Assembly: GCA_016839875.1 (NCBI GenBank)
Contig: JAEOTK010000064.1
Location: 1-44,430, forward strand
Source of the DNA: Candidatus Heimdallarchaeota archaeon
GTDB taxonomy: Archaea; Asgardarchaeota; Heimdallarchaeia; Heimdallarchaeales; Heimdallarchaeaceae
DNA length: 44,430 bases
Direction: 5' to 3'
Each line of letters opens with the position of its first letter. The stretch's first letter is position 1. Positions 1-9,165 of the stretch are shown piece by piece. The notes under the pieces were generated by a model. That model did no database searches and was not told the origin of the DNA. It saw only the letters and a list, made by a program, of their open reading frames with translations. A program made the position numbers and the translations under genes.

Positions 1-108
1 CTTTCTTAGGTTCAGCTTTCTTCTTGGGAGCTTCCTCTTTCTTAGGTTCAGCTTTCTTCTTGGGAGCTTCCTCTTTCTTAGGTTCAGCTTTCTTCTTGGG
101 AGCTTCCT
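1..108 (-). repeat. Three exact 36-bp tandem repeats coding the uS3 tail
   Basis: Positions 1-36, 37-72 and 73-108 are identical 36-base units. In the uS3 frame each encodes EEAPKKKAEPKK. The array may continue beyond the window. Identity at the DNA level, not only the protein level, points to recent unit duplication by slippage or unequal recombination. Confidence 0.97.
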
Positions 109-979
109 CTTTCTTGGGCTTAGCTTTTACTTCAGCTTTGGGTTTTGGTTTAGCTTTAACTTTTGGTGGTTCTTCTTTCTTAGGTTTTGCCTTAGGTTTA
201 ACAACCTCATCCACTTCATCTAGTGCATCAAATTCATCTTTTACAGTTTCTTCAGCCCTAATTTTTTCAAGTACTTCTTCCCCAATTTCTGGATATTCTT
301 CTAATTCTTCAATTAGTCCCTCAGTAGTTTCCTCAGTAATTTCTAATTCTTCTTCAGCAACAACAATCATTGATGTAGAAGTGGGTTCAGCAATAATCGC
401 AATGTCATCAGGAAGTATAGCATCTCCCATCATAATTCTAACTTGGACTCCCAACAATCCTCTTCTTATAAGTGCTTGAGCTTTTCCAACATCAACATAT
501 TGGTGAGAGGGTTCTCCACATTTTGCAACAAAACCTGCTCTAAAAGTCTCAACTCTTGCCCTTTGGCTTGTTATTTTTCCACTTATTTTTATTTCTACTC
601 CTTTAGCTCCCCCCGATATTATTCTCCTAATTATACCATGAGCACTTCTTCTAAAATGACGTCCTCTCTCTAAGGAGGATGCAAGTCGATATGCCATTAT
701 TCTTGAGTCTAATTCAGGATTTTCTACTTCTGTAACTTCTATTTGTGGATTATCAAGTTCATAAATATCTCTCAAAGCTTCTGTTATTCTATGGATGTTT
801 CTTCCTCGTCCACCAATAGCTAATCCAACTCTCCCTACTCGAAGGATAACTCTGTCTCCTAAAGGTGTCCTTCGTAATTCTACACCTCCATATTCAGCAT
901 TTTTTAATTCGCTTGCTAAATATTCATCTATTGCATTTCTTTGATATTTTTTTAGTAAGTAATCTTTAGTTGTGGGCAT
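1..979 (-). CDS. rpsC: 30S ribosomal protein uS3, 3' end outside window
   Basis: Small-subunit ribosomal protein of the mRNA entry channel and head. Reading leftwards from the ATG at 979, 326 codons are open with no stop before the window edge. The N-terminal KH domain carries GGRGRNIHRI, the expected GxxG-type loop, followed by the C-terminal uS3 fold (for example GRHFRRSAHGIIRR and RRGLLGVQVRI). The canonical part ends near residue 210. It continues into an acidic linker and then a Lys/Pro/Ala/Glu tail that includes three exact 12-residue repeats (EEAPKKKAEPKK) at the window edge. From memory archaeal uS3 is usually 200-250 residues, so this one is unusually long. The start lies 4 bases after the uL22 stop, so the two genes are co-transcribed. 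Identity is certain; the full tail length is unknown. Confidence 0.97.
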   Translation of the reverse strand, partial: MPTTKDYLLKKYQRNAIDEYLASELKNAEYGGVELRRTPLGDRVILRVGRVGLAIGGRGRNIHRITEALRDIYELDNPQIEVTEVENPELDSRIMAYRLASSLERGRHFRRSAHGIIRRIISGGAKGVEIKISGKITSQRARVETFRAGFVAKCGEPSHQYVDVGKAQALIRRGLLGVQVRIMMGDAILPDDIAIIAEPTSTSMIVVAEEELEITEETTEGLIEELEEYPEIGEEVLEKIRAEETVKDEFDALDEVDEVVKPKAKPKKEEPPKVKAKPKPKAEVKAKPKKEEAPKKKAEPKKEEAPKKKAEPKKEEAPKKKAEPKK

Positions 980-983
980 AATT

Positions 984-1448
984 TTACACCTCAGCTACCT
1001 CGGCTACTAATTCAATGTGAACAAATTGTCTGACTTTTGGTGATGATCTTCCATGAGCTCTTGTGAATATTCCTGTCTGTCTTGTACCTTGCAATGTTAC
1101 AGCATGAGTAATACGACATCTATCCAATTGTAGCTGATTATTTTCTGCATTATTTTCTAGATTTCTGACAACTTTCAGAATTTCTGTTGCTGCTTTCACA
1201 GGAAACCTTCCACCAGTCCATCCAACAACATTGCTCTTATGCCCAACGTTCTTTTTGAATCTTCTATATGGAACAGCTGCTTTTTTCTCTATTACTGCTT
1301 CTAGATACTCGATGCAGTCATGGATTGTTTTTCCTTTAATTGCAGTACAAATTTCACGTGCTGCTTTTCTGCTAATATCAATATCTCTTGCTGAAGCTTT
1401 TGCTGACCTATCAGGATCTGTTTGAACCGAATATCTGTAAGTTGGCAA
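984..1448 (-). CDS. rplV: 50S ribosomal protein uL22
   Basis: Large-subunit protein that lines the peptide exit tunnel; 154 residues, normal for archaeal uL22. Typical features are the N-terminal ARDIDISRKAAREIC segment, the long helical part, the loop around AVPYRRFKKNVGH, and the C-terminal RCRITHAVTLQGTRQTGIF and RAHGRSSPKVRQFVHIEL strands. The start is a TTG at 1448, preceded about 9 bases upstream by a GGAGA Shine-Dalgarno-like run. A TATA-like CCTTAAAAATTG lies near 1508-1519 on this strand. It is followed after 4 bases by uS3. The usual upstream neighbour uS19 is absent: the next gene upstream is valS, so uL22 seems to head this transcript. Confidence 0.96.
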   Translation of the reverse strand: MPTYRYSVQTDPDRSAKASARDIDISRKAAREICTAIKGKTIHDCIEYLEAVIEKKAAVPYRRFKKNVGHKSNVVGWTGGRFPVKAATEILKVVRNLENNAENNQLQLDRCRITHAVTLQGTRQTGIFTRAHGRSSPKVRQFVHIELVAEVAEV

Positions 1449-1677
1449 TCTTAATTCTCCTATTTGTATTCGTTAATACTAATTACATAGCGGGGAAGAG
1501 TACAATTTTTAAGGTTTATTAACGCTTACAAATTGCATGCTTTTGCTATCCAGTAAGTTACTTCGACTAATTGCTTATTTAAAATGGTTTTCTTTATTGA
1601 GCTAATTTAAATCATCGAAGAATAAGTGAAATGAGAGTATTATGACTCTCATGGGGAAGAAAAAAAGATAGTATTTA

Positions 1678-4146
1678 TCATAGGTCAATGAGAATTAATG
1701 TATCTTGAAGTTCAATTCTTTCTGCTTCTTTCAATTCTTCTTGATTTTCTACAAGAGTTTCAATTAGATGCATGGATGAAATATCCCTGGAGAAAGGTAG
1801 AAGAATCTGTGGTAAATATGCTTTCTTAATGTTTGTATTCAATGGTAGCTTCTTATTCTTCTTAAGTTTCCAAATTTCTGAATTTAGATCTAAAAGGAGA
1901 GAAGTTGTTTCTGTATATTTTTCCTCAGAAATGATTTCTTCTGGTTTGGTGAAGTTTTCAAGATGTACAGTTTTATCATATATTTGTCTATAAATATAAT
2001 CAGTTACAAATGGTATCAATGGTGCAAACGCTTTGGTTATTTCTTGTAGAATTCTGTGTAGGGTATACCAGGCAGCTTTTTGTTCTCTCTCAGTAAAATC
2101 ATTGTTTCTATTGTAAGCTCTTCCTTTTACTAACTCCATATAATGAGAAGCGAAAATCTCCCAAGTAAAATTCCTGAGAATTTTAGATGGGATTTGAAAA
2201 TCAAATATTTCGTATCCAGTTATAGTTCCAGCTATAGCTTTTCTCATTTCAGAAAGAATCCATTCATCTGCGGGTTGTAAGTCTACATCTTCCTTTTGTA
2301 CCAAAGGAAATCTACTAATGAATTTTGCAACATTATAGAATTTATTGATAAATTTGGAAATACCTTGTAACCTTTGTTCGTGAAAACGGATATCTGATCC
2401 ATGACTTGCCTCTATAGCACCATATAATCGAAGTGCGTCTCCTCCATATTTTTCTACCATTTCTTCTGGATAGATTGCGGAGCCTTTGCTTTTAGAGAAT
2501 TTCTCACCTTTACTGTCTACCACATGACCTGAAATCCAAACATGATTAAAAGCATGTTTTTTGTATAAATGAAATCCCCTTAACATAGTATAGTGTAACC
2601 AAGTTCTTACAATATCCTTTCCTTGTGGTCTCATATCACAAATGAAGTCTCGACTATTTAGTTCATTAAACAGATCATCATCTCTTTTATTGTGAGGATG
2701 CAGAGTGATGTAAATCTCACTTATAGAAGAATCCATCCAAGTATCGAAAGTTCTAGTGTCACCCTTGAAACCTTCTGAAGCCCCACATTTCTCACATGAA
2801 TCAAAAGGAGGATCATCTTTCCAAGGTTGATAATACGTTCCAGGTTCTGGAAGGTTAGGATGGTGACAGCTGTTACAATACCATACTGGAACCTCAGTTC
2901 CATAATATCGTCTTCTACTAATTGGCCAATCTATTGATACTGTATCTAGCCAATCTAGCCATACTTGTATCATATAATTGGGAAAGAATGTCATTTTGTT
3001 TGAGTATTCTCTCAGGATTGGAACATATTCAACTTGTTTTAGATAATATTCAGGCATCGATAGAAATTCCACATCATTTTCACAGCGGGAACAAGTTGGG
3101 AAGTTGTGTGGAACATCTTTTCTTTCAGCTATGAAATTTTGATTTGTTAATGCTTTTGCTATCTGTCGTCTAGCCTCTTTTACTTTAAGACCTGCAAATT
3201 CAGGAACATTTTCCTTTAATATACCATCAGTATCAATAACAGTATTAGGTTGAAGTTTTAGTTCACGGAATATCTGGACATCACCAGAATCACCATAAGC
3301 ACACACCATCAAAATACCAGTACCGAACTCCATTTTTGCATAGTGATGTGTCATTATCGGTACCTCAGTGTTGAACATTGGAGAAATGGCAGTTTTACCT
3401 TTTAGATGCTTATATCTATCGTCCTTTGGATTGAATATTACTACACCTATTGCAGGGATTAATTCCGGTCTGGAAGTTGAGATTATCAATTCTTCTCCGG
3501 TTTCTTTAACCTTGAATTTGACATCGTAAAGAATATGAGATCCAGATTTGTAATCAATTTCATTATCTGCTATTGTTGTTTTACATCTTGTACAGTAATT
3601 ATTTGGTCTATTATCTTCATAGATTTGTTCTTCTCTGAACAATTTGATGAAAGTTGACTGTGTAAGTGCCCTATATTGATTTTCGTCTGTTTTATAGACC
3701 TCCTCCCATACAAAGGAGTTATTGCTGAAACCTAAAATTTTGCAGATATTCAAGATTTGATCACCCACTCTATCAAGTATTTCTTTACAATATCGTAGGA
3801 ATTCTTCACGTGGAACATCATGCATTGATATGTTGAACTCTCTTTCCGCTTGAACTTCTATAGGTAATCCATTTCGATCCATACACATGGGAAATAGTAT
3901 TTCATGACCACTCATGCGCTTGTATCTAGCTATCATATCTATGCTGCTATAGTGGATAGCACCCCCCATATGCCAAGATGAATTTGCGTATGGTGGCGGA
4001 GTATCAATACAATAAATCGGTTTTCCTGTTGTTTTATTGAAGGCAAATATTTCTTCTTCTTGCCAAGTATTAAATAGATTAATATCTTGTGTTTCTGGGA
4101 TATACCTTCTTTCGGTTAGTCTAGGTTCAAAATCACTCACATTCAT
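1678..4146 (-). CDS. valS: Valyl-tRNA synthetase
   Basis: Class I aminoacyl-tRNA synthetase charging tRNA-Val, about 822 residues. Counting from the GTG three bases upstream, the HIGH-type motif is HMGG at 60-63 and the KMSKS-type motif is KFSKS at 550-554. The CP1 editing domain contains STSRPELIPA near 224-233. Four Cys pairs (CTRC 186, CSRC 353, CNSC 425, CEKC 452) suggest zinc knuckles, as in archaeal enzymes of this family. Valine rather than Leu/Ile specificity is called from DWPISRRRYYGTEVPVWYC and MRPQGKDIVRTWLHYT, which are characteristic of archaeal ValRS. The start could be ATG 4146, GTG 4149 or GTG 4140; the sequence GGTGATG overlaps it. A TATA-like TTTTTAAATT lies about 30 bases upstream. 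Confidence 0.95.
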   Translation of the reverse strand: MNVSDFEPRLTERRYIPETQDINLFNTWQEEEIFAFNKTTGKPIYCIDTPPPYANSSWHMGGAIHYSSIDMIARYKRMSGHEILFPMCMDRNGLPIEVQAEREFNISMHDVPREEFLRYCKEILDRVGDQILNICKILGFSNNSFVWEEVYKTDENQYRALTQSTFIKLFREEQIYEDNRPNNYCTRCKTTIADNEIDYKSGSHILYDVKFKVKETGEELIISTSRPELIPAIGVVIFNPKDDRYKHLKGKTAISPMFNTEVPIMTHHYAKMEFGTGILMVCAYGDSGDVQIFRELKLQPNTVIDTDGILKENVPEFAGLKVKEARRQIAKALTNQNFIAERKDVPHNFPTCSRCENDVEFLSMPEYYLKQVEYVPILREYSNKMTFFPNYMIQVWLDWLDTVSIDWPISRRRYYGTEVPVWYCNSCHHPNLPEPGTYYQPWKDDPPFDSCEKCGASEGFKGDTRTFDTWMDSSISEIYITLHPHNKRDDDLFNELNSRDFICDMRPQGKDIVRTWLHYTMLRGFHLYKKHAFNHVWISGHVVDSKGEKFSKSKGSAIYPEEMVEKYGGDALRLYGAIEASHGSDIRFHEQRLQGISKFINKFYNVAKFISRFPLVQKEDVDLQPADEWILSEMRKAIAGTITGYEIFDFQIPSKILRNFTWEIFASHYMELVKGRAYNRNNDFTEREQKAAWYTLHRILQEITKAFAPLIPFVTDYIYRQIYDKTVHLENFTKPEEIISEEKYTETTSLLLDLNSEIWKLKKNKKLPLNTNIKKAYLPQILLPFSRDISSMHLIETLVENQEELKEAERIELQDTLILIDL

Positions 4147-4283
4147 CACCTTGCATAATTGAGGATTATTTTCAATTTAAAAATTGAGTGATTACATACT
4201 CAATTTTATCTCATTATCTATACTAAAGATGCACTCACACTATTTTAAAGACCTAGGTAATTATTTTTAGCTGGAGTATTAGC

Positions 4284-5777
4284 TTACTTCGCTTGTATAT
4301 CATTTTGATTGTCGTGTAAAGATGGTTGTCCAAGAGTCCTATCTTCTGGTCCTCTGAGAAAAGACACAATAGCAGCAAGTCCTATAATAACAGCAAATGC
4401 TCCGAACATCCATCTCATAGCTTCTACATAGTTAACTGGATTCTCAGGAGGAAGACCATTTTCTTTAGAGAGCAGATTACTCGCCAATGTGAATACTAGA
4501 GTTGAAAGAGCAATTCCTAGATTAATGCCAATACTAGTAGTTAATCCATGTAATCCACTTGCTACACCTAATTTTTCTTTAGGAGCAGCAGACATTATAG
4601 AATTAGCGTTTGGAGATAAGAATAGTCCTATACACATCCCTATGGTTGTTGCAACTACAACATAAAACCAGATTGGTGTACTTATACCTAAGAATATTGC
4701 TAATAAAGTGAGCATTATTGTGACACCAACCATGGCAATTGTACACAAGTATCTAGCATCAACTGTATTAGATAATTTTCCAGAAATACCTGCTGCAATT
4801 GCCATCCCAACGGGTAATCCTGAGATTATCAATCCCACTCTTATAATGTCTGTAACAATACCCATTTCTTGCAAGTATAGATTGATATGATAGATTATTA
4901 CTATATATCCCTGATGTTTGATAATTGCAGTAAGTAGACCTATAGATATCTTCTTGTTCTTCAACATGTTTATGTCTACCAAAGGATGCTCCGTTCTTCT
5001 CTCCCAGAAAATAAAAATTGGTAAAATTATAATACTAGCTAAGAGAGAAATACCAGCCCACATTTTTGCACTTGCTATTTGAATATCCACAAAAATCGTA
5101 AAACTTAGAATAAGTGTTGTTAAGAATAATGCAAGCAGAATTGAACCTACATAATCAGCTTTGTGTTCCGTTTTAACAGGGGGGGTTTTTGGTATGGCAA
5201 ATTGAATCCATAAAAATCCAATAATTCCAAGAGGAACATTAATCAAGAAGACTCCACCCCACTCCCAAGCATCGCTTATCAAGGCTCCAAAGACAGGACC
5301 TGAAATTACTGATATAGAGATAAGTAAGTTATTTATACCAACTGCTGTTCCTCGATTCTTTTTGGTTGTAAACCGAGTAACTAAAGCCATTCCGTTTGCC
5401 AACATTCCTGTAGCTCCTAAACCCTGAATGATTCTAGCTAACACGAGCCACCAGATACTTCCTCCTATGTATCCAGATAGAAAACAGAACAGAGATCCAA
5501 GTGCAAAAAGACCCATCCCTATTTGAAAAATTAATTTGTTACTAAATTTGTCACCCAAATCACCAGCGATAGCAGTAAAAGCCATCATTGTTAGGAGATA
5601 TGCAAGTATTACCCATTGAACTTCATTTGAAGTCGCTCCATAATGTGATTTTATTTTCTCAAGAATTATAACTACAATTGTAGCATCCAAGGAGGACATA
5701 AACATCCCAAATCCAACAGAACTGACAAGAATGCTGATTTTCATAGGAGGGTCTTGAGAGTTTTGAGTGGGTTCCAT
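4284..5777 (-). CDS. MFS drug/metabolite exporter, DHA2 (EmrB/QacA) type
   Basis: Predicted proton-driven multi-TM exporter in the cytoplasmic membrane, about 497 residues, with hydrophobic segments consistent with 13-14 helices. Signature elements are SLDATIVVIILEKI in TM1 (motif D1), GDLGDKFSNK between TM2 and TM3 (motif A), RIIQGLGATGM (motif B) and SGPVFGALI (motif C, the antiporter motif). Together these place it in the 14-TM drug:proton antiporter group. Substrate cannot be read from sequence. I choose ATG 5777 rather than the upstream in-frame ATG 5846, because a TATA box (5808-5817) sits about 35 bases upstream of it, inside what would be the longer coding region. The gene diverges from hef. 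Confidence 0.9.
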   Translation of the reverse strand: MEPTQNSQDPPMKISILVSSVGFGMFMSSLDATIVVIILEKIKSHYGATSNEVQWVILAYLLTMMAFTAIAGDLGDKFSNKLIFQIGMGLFALGSLFCFLSGYIGGSIWWLVLARIIQGLGATGMLANGMALVTRFTTKKNRGTAVGINNLLISISVISGPVFGALISDAWEWGGVFLINVPLGIIGFLWIQFAIPKTPPVKTEHKADYVGSILLALFLTTLILSFTIFVDIQIASAKMWAGISLLASIIILPIFIFWERRTEHPLVDINMLKNKKISIGLLTAIIKHQGYIVIIYHINLYLQEMGIVTDIIRVGLIISGLPVGMAIAAGISGKLSNTVDARYLCTIAMVGVTIMLTLLAIFLGISTPIWFYVVVATTIGMCIGLFLSPNANSIMSAAPKEKLGVASGLHGLTTSIGINLGIALSTLVFTLASNLLSKENGLPPENPVNYVEAMRWMFGAFAVIIGLAAIVSFLRGPEDRTLGQPSLHDNQNDIQAK

Positions 5778-5807
5778 AATTGAACAGTTTTTTCTCTCTA
5801 AGGGGTA

Positions 5808-5817
5808 CCATATAAGG
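5808..5817 (-). promoter_or_regulatory. TATA box of the MFS gene
   Basis: CCTTATATGG on the minus strand. Initiation about 26 bases downstream would give a leader of only about 10 nt before ATG 5777, which supports that start over the longer reading frame. Confidence 0.55.
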
Positions 5818-5929
5818 CTTATGCATAAGGTATGGGGGTTTTGCACAAAACAGCATATCTATTTATAATTAATAGTTTTAAATAGTAAAAAAAAGAACAA
5901 TTTATGCTACTATCAAACTGTGGTTTCCC

Positions 5930-8389
5930 ATGGATCAGCCTGAATATCTAAACCATCCCTTAGTCAAACCAAACAAGATTGAAGCTAGATTATATCAACA
6001 AACCTTGTTTGCTTCTTGTATTAAAGAGAACTCCTTAGTCATTCTTCCAACAGGTTTAGGTAAAACAATTTTATTTCTGATGGTTGCAGCTCAACGTTTA
6101 CAAAAATTTCCAGAAGGAAAGATTGTTTTTTGTGCTCCAACAAAACCCCTTCTTGATCAACATGAATCCATTTCAAAGGATTCTCTAGAAATCGATCCAG
6201 AAAAGATAATACAGGTTTCAGGGCAAATAGATCCAAGAAAAAGGAAGCAAGTCTGGGAACAAGGTCAAATCTTGATTTGTACACCGCAAACCATTCAGAA
6301 TGATATTATTCAAAGAAGAATAAATTTGGAAGAAATTGTCTTCTTATGCTTAGATGAAGCTCATAAAGCGGTTGGAGATCACAGCTACGTTTTCATAGCA
6401 GAACAATATAATAAGAAAGCAAAAAATCCTCTTCTTCTTGGAATAACAGCAAGTCCTGGTTCTAAGATAGAACGTATAGAAGAGGTACAAGAAAATCTTA
6501 AAGCTTTCAATGTCGAAATGAGAGATGAAAGCTCTGACGATGTTAAACAATATATTCACGAAATACAGGAAAACTGGGAAATTATACCCCTTTCCAAAGA
6601 ATTCAGAAATATTATTGAAACATTAAATAGTATTTACAAAATTATTCTGGAAGGATTGAAAGAATTAGACATCATCAATTCTGCTCAACCAAAGAACAAC
6701 CCCAGAAGAGAATTATTAAAACTTAGAGCTAAAGTTTATGAAAAATACAGTGACAAATCTGACGATGATAGAACAGATTTCTTCAGAGCATTAGCATTTG
6801 TAGGAAATTCGATTAGAGTATCTCATGCTATAGAACTCATAGAAACTCAAGGTATTCCATCACTCAATAAGTACCTAGAGGGACAAATTAGTGAAATAAA
6901 ATTTGGTAGAGGAAGTAGAGCCTTAAAGGAACTAATATTCTCTGATGAGATGAAAACCGTTGTTGAATCAGTCCAAAGTTTACATGATCAAAAAATCATT
7001 CATCCCAAAATTGAAAGATTAAGAGAAATTATCGCTGAAGAAGTAATTAACAATCCAAACAATAGAATCCTGGTATTTGCACATTTTAGAGTTGCTTCTA
7101 AAATAATTAGTGAAGAACTTAACAAAATCAAAGGAATTAATGCGAGATGGTTTGTAGGACAATCTTCCATGAAAGGAGAGAAGGGATTATCACAAAAAGA
7201 ACAGATTGAAATAATGCAAGCTTTCCGCGATGGCACTTACAATGTTTTGGTATCAACAAGTGTTGCGGAAGAGGGTTTAGATATTGGTGAATGTGAGTTA
7301 GTTGTTTTCTATGATGCAGTTCCGAATGCAATACGTCTAATTCAACGTAAAGGAAGAACAGGGAGAAGAAAAGAGGGAAAGGTTGTAATGTTGATTGCTG
7401 AAGGAACTAGAGACGAGGCGTATATGTGGGCTTCTAGAAAACAAGCACAAAAAATGAAAAGACTTGTAAAAACCCTTGAAAAACCAAGAGATAAATCTAA
7501 AGCAAAAAAACAAGAAAAACAAAAAGGCATTATAGATTTCTTGAAGGATGCCGAAAAAACAACAGAGCTCAAAGAAACTGAAGAATCAATCCAACAACCA
7601 GAAGTTGAGGACGATTTAGAGAAAAGCGTTTCTAGTAAAGAGAAAGGTATCATAAAAATCATCTGTGATAGCAGGGAAAGAAATACAGTAGTTATCAAGG
7701 AATTAATGAATAAAGAAGTCGATTTGGGATTTGAAAGATTAGAAATAGGGGACTATGTTTGTTCTGATCAAGTCATTGTTGAAAGAAAAACAGATGATGA
7801 TTTTATAAAATCGATTATGGATAAAAGGCTCTTTTCACAAATAAAAATATTAGTAGAGAATTGTTCAAAACCCATTTTGCTACTAGAAGGAGATTTAAAT
7901 TTATTTAGTTCATCTTTACACCCTAGTGCATTGGCAGGGGCTTTAACTTCAATTGCTGCGGATTTCAAAGTTCCAATTATTTATACGAAGAATCAAAAAG
8001 AAACTGCAGAAATCCTTTTTGCATTAGCGAGAAGAGAACAGGAAGAAAGAAAACGAAAATTATCTATTGGAAAGAGAAAGGGTTTGGGCTTGAAAATACA
8101 GTTAGAAGAAGCTATTTCGTCTTTACCTCATGTTGACCACAAAATTGCGGGAAGATTACTGAATCATTTCGGTTCTATTAGAGATATTGTTTTAGCAAAG
8201 CGAGAGGATTTCTTTGAGGTAAAAGGAATTGGAGAAAAAATTGCTAACGATATAATCGATTTCATTTACGCTAACTACAATGAAATAGCAAATGGAACAG
8301 AGTTTGATGGTATAAAAGAAGAACTAGAATTCCTAAGAAAAGAAGTAGGAGAAAAATCTAAGAAACCAAAGAGCGAAGAGAATCAATAA
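5930..8389 (+). CDS. hef: Hef-type DEAH helicase / XPF-family nuclease
   Basis: Archaeal homologue of FANCM/XPF acting on stalled and branched replication forks; 819 residues, full length. The superfamily 2 helicase half has PTGLGKT at 40-46, DEAH at 142-145, TASPGS near 173-178 and motif VI IQRKGRTGRR at 471-480. A charged linker (about 520-570) holds QKGIIDFL (531-538), which fits a PCNA-binding PIP box. The XPF nuclease half has GDYV at 607-610 and ERKTDDD at 618-624, so the GDXn-ERKXXXD catalytic motif is intact. Helix-hairpin-helix repeats follow (GRLLNHFGSIRDIV and FEVKGIGEKIANDI). It has its own promoter, and its 3' end overlaps the convergent UPF0148 gene by 32 bases. Confidence 0.96.
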   Translation: MDQPEYLNHPLVKPNKIEARLYQQTLFASCIKENSLVILPTGLGKTILFLMVAAQRLQKFPEGKIVFCAPTKPLLDQHESISKDSLEIDPEKIIQVSGQIDPRKRKQVWEQGQILICTPQTIQNDIIQRRINLEEIVFLCLDEAHKAVGDHSYVFIAEQYNKKAKNPLLLGITASPGSKIERIEEVQENLKAFNVEMRDESSDDVKQYIHEIQENWEIIPLSKEFRNIIETLNSIYKIILEGLKELDIINSAQPKNNPRRELLKLRAKVYEKYSDKSDDDRTDFFRALAFVGNSIRVSHAIELIETQGIPSLNKYLEGQISEIKFGRGSRALKELIFSDEMKTVVESVQSLHDQKIIHPKIERLREIIAEEVINNPNNRILVFAHFRVASKIISEELNKIKGINARWFVGQSSMKGEKGLSQKEQIEIMQAFRDGTYNVLVSTSVAEEGLDIGECELVVFYDAVPNAIRLIQRKGRTGRRKEGKVVMLIAEGTRDEAYMWASRKQAQKMKRLVKTLEKPRDKSKAKKQEKQKGIIDFLKDAEKTTELKETEESIQQPEVEDDLEKSVSSKEKGIIKIICDSRERNTVVIKELMNKEVDLGFERLEIGDYVCSDQVIVERKTDDDFIKSIMDKRLFSQIKILVENCSKPILLLEGDLNLFSSSLHPSALAGALTSIAADFKVPIIYTKNQKETAEILFALARREQEERKRKLSIGKRKGLGLKIQLEEAISSLPHVDHKIAGRLLNHFGSIRDIVLAKREDFFEVKGIGEKIANDIIDFIYANYNEIANGTEFDGIKEELEFLRKEVGEKSKKPKSEENQ

Positions 8390-8777
8390 GGGTTCGAATA
8401 GTTGAGGAAAGCTCCGTTATTTCTTTTGGATCCGATGTTTCTTTTAATTTGACATTTAGATCTGTGATTTTAGCAAGTATTGTTTTGGCTGTATCTGCTA
8501 AAACGGGGGGTAGCTTACTGAAATCATAGGAACTGAAATCATTTGGAGAAGATGTTTCAGTTGACTGTTGAGTCTCAGCTGATTTTATTTGAGGTAGTTC
8601 AGATTTTGAATCTACCATGATGTACTCTTTTTTACACTTCACACATACAACTTTACCCTCTCTTTCGTAAAGAGGTTCTACACATACAGGGCAGGCTTTA
8701 TTGAGCATCTTCCAACCCTTCAGAAGTAAATCTGCACCTGCTTTAATTGCTATTTCAGAATCTCTAGAAGGAGACAT
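8358..8777 (-). CDS. UPF0148 / autoantigen p27 (ZNRD2-like) zinc-ribbon protein
   Basis: Small 139-residue protein. An N-terminal helix (SEIAIKAGADLLLKGWKML) leads into a zinc ribbon with CPVC at about 29-32 and CVKC at about 51-54, then a low-complexity Ser/Glu linker and a C-terminal helical segment. The order LLKGWKML-x-CPVC-x-PL is the hallmark of the UPF0148/SSSCA1 family, whose human member is ZNRD2. Function in archaea is not established to my knowledge. The stop is TAG. The last 32 bases of coding sequence overlap the 3' end of hef on the other strand. Confidence 0.85.
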   Translation of the reverse strand: MSPSRDSEIAIKAGADLLLKGWKMLNKACPVCVEPLYEREGKVVCVKCKKEYIMVDSKSELPQIKSAETQQSTETSSPNDFSSYDFSKLPPVLADTAKTILAKITDLNVKLKETSDPKEITELSSTIRTLIDSLRSLVS

Positions 8778-8904
8778 ATGTAAGATACTCAGTTGTAATT
8801 TAAAATCTTACTTGTCTTTCACTTGAAAGACTGAACATCTAGGTAATACATTTCGTAAAAAAAGAAAATACTGTTTTGCACTAAGAGCCTATTTGTGATT
8901 CATT

Positions 8905-9114
8905 ATGAAGAAAAAAACAGAAAGGTCAGTAGAATCTATACCTAAACTATCTATTAAACAAGATGAGAAGAGAGTTGTTTTAAAACTTGAGGATTTAATG
9001 AATGAAAAACCAAGGGCTAGTATTAAAGAAATAAACGCAACTCAAAGATTAGTCAAAATGCTAAAAAATCAAAAACAATATACTGATTCAATTAAAAGAA
9101 AAGCAAGTAAATAG
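8905..9114 (+). CDS. Small basic hypothetical protein
   Basis: A 69-residue, lysine-rich ORF with no family I recognise. It starts at ATG 8905 about 130 bases upstream-divergent from the UPF0148 gene and ends before a T-rich stretch. Composition (many Lys/Glu, a central VVLKLEDLMN helix, basic C-terminus) would suit a small nucleic-acid-associated protein, but that is a guess. Whether it is expressed is uncertain. Confidence 0.5.
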   Translation: MKKKTERSVESIPKLSIKQDEKRVVLKLEDLMNEKPRASIKEINATQRLVKMLKNQKQYTDSIKRKASK

Positions 9115-9165
9115 TTGAAAGAAGTTGGAAAATGATTTTTCCTGGGATTTATTTTTGTCTTTCAA

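Noticed and set aside
1..108. 36-bp repeats as a CRISPR array
   Set aside because: The units are directly adjacent without spacers and are in frame with uS3.
24..479. A 151-codon plus-strand ORF rich in Gly/Ser/Phe/Leu repeats
   Set aside because: It is the antisense of the repetitive uS3 tail; the uS3 frame has a clear family match and the plus-strand frame does not.
1678..4146. Leucyl- or isoleucyl-tRNA synthetase
   Set aside because: The ISRRRYYG and RPQGKDIVRTW segments and the overall length fit archaeal ValRS; KFSKS instead of KMSKS is a common tolerated variant.
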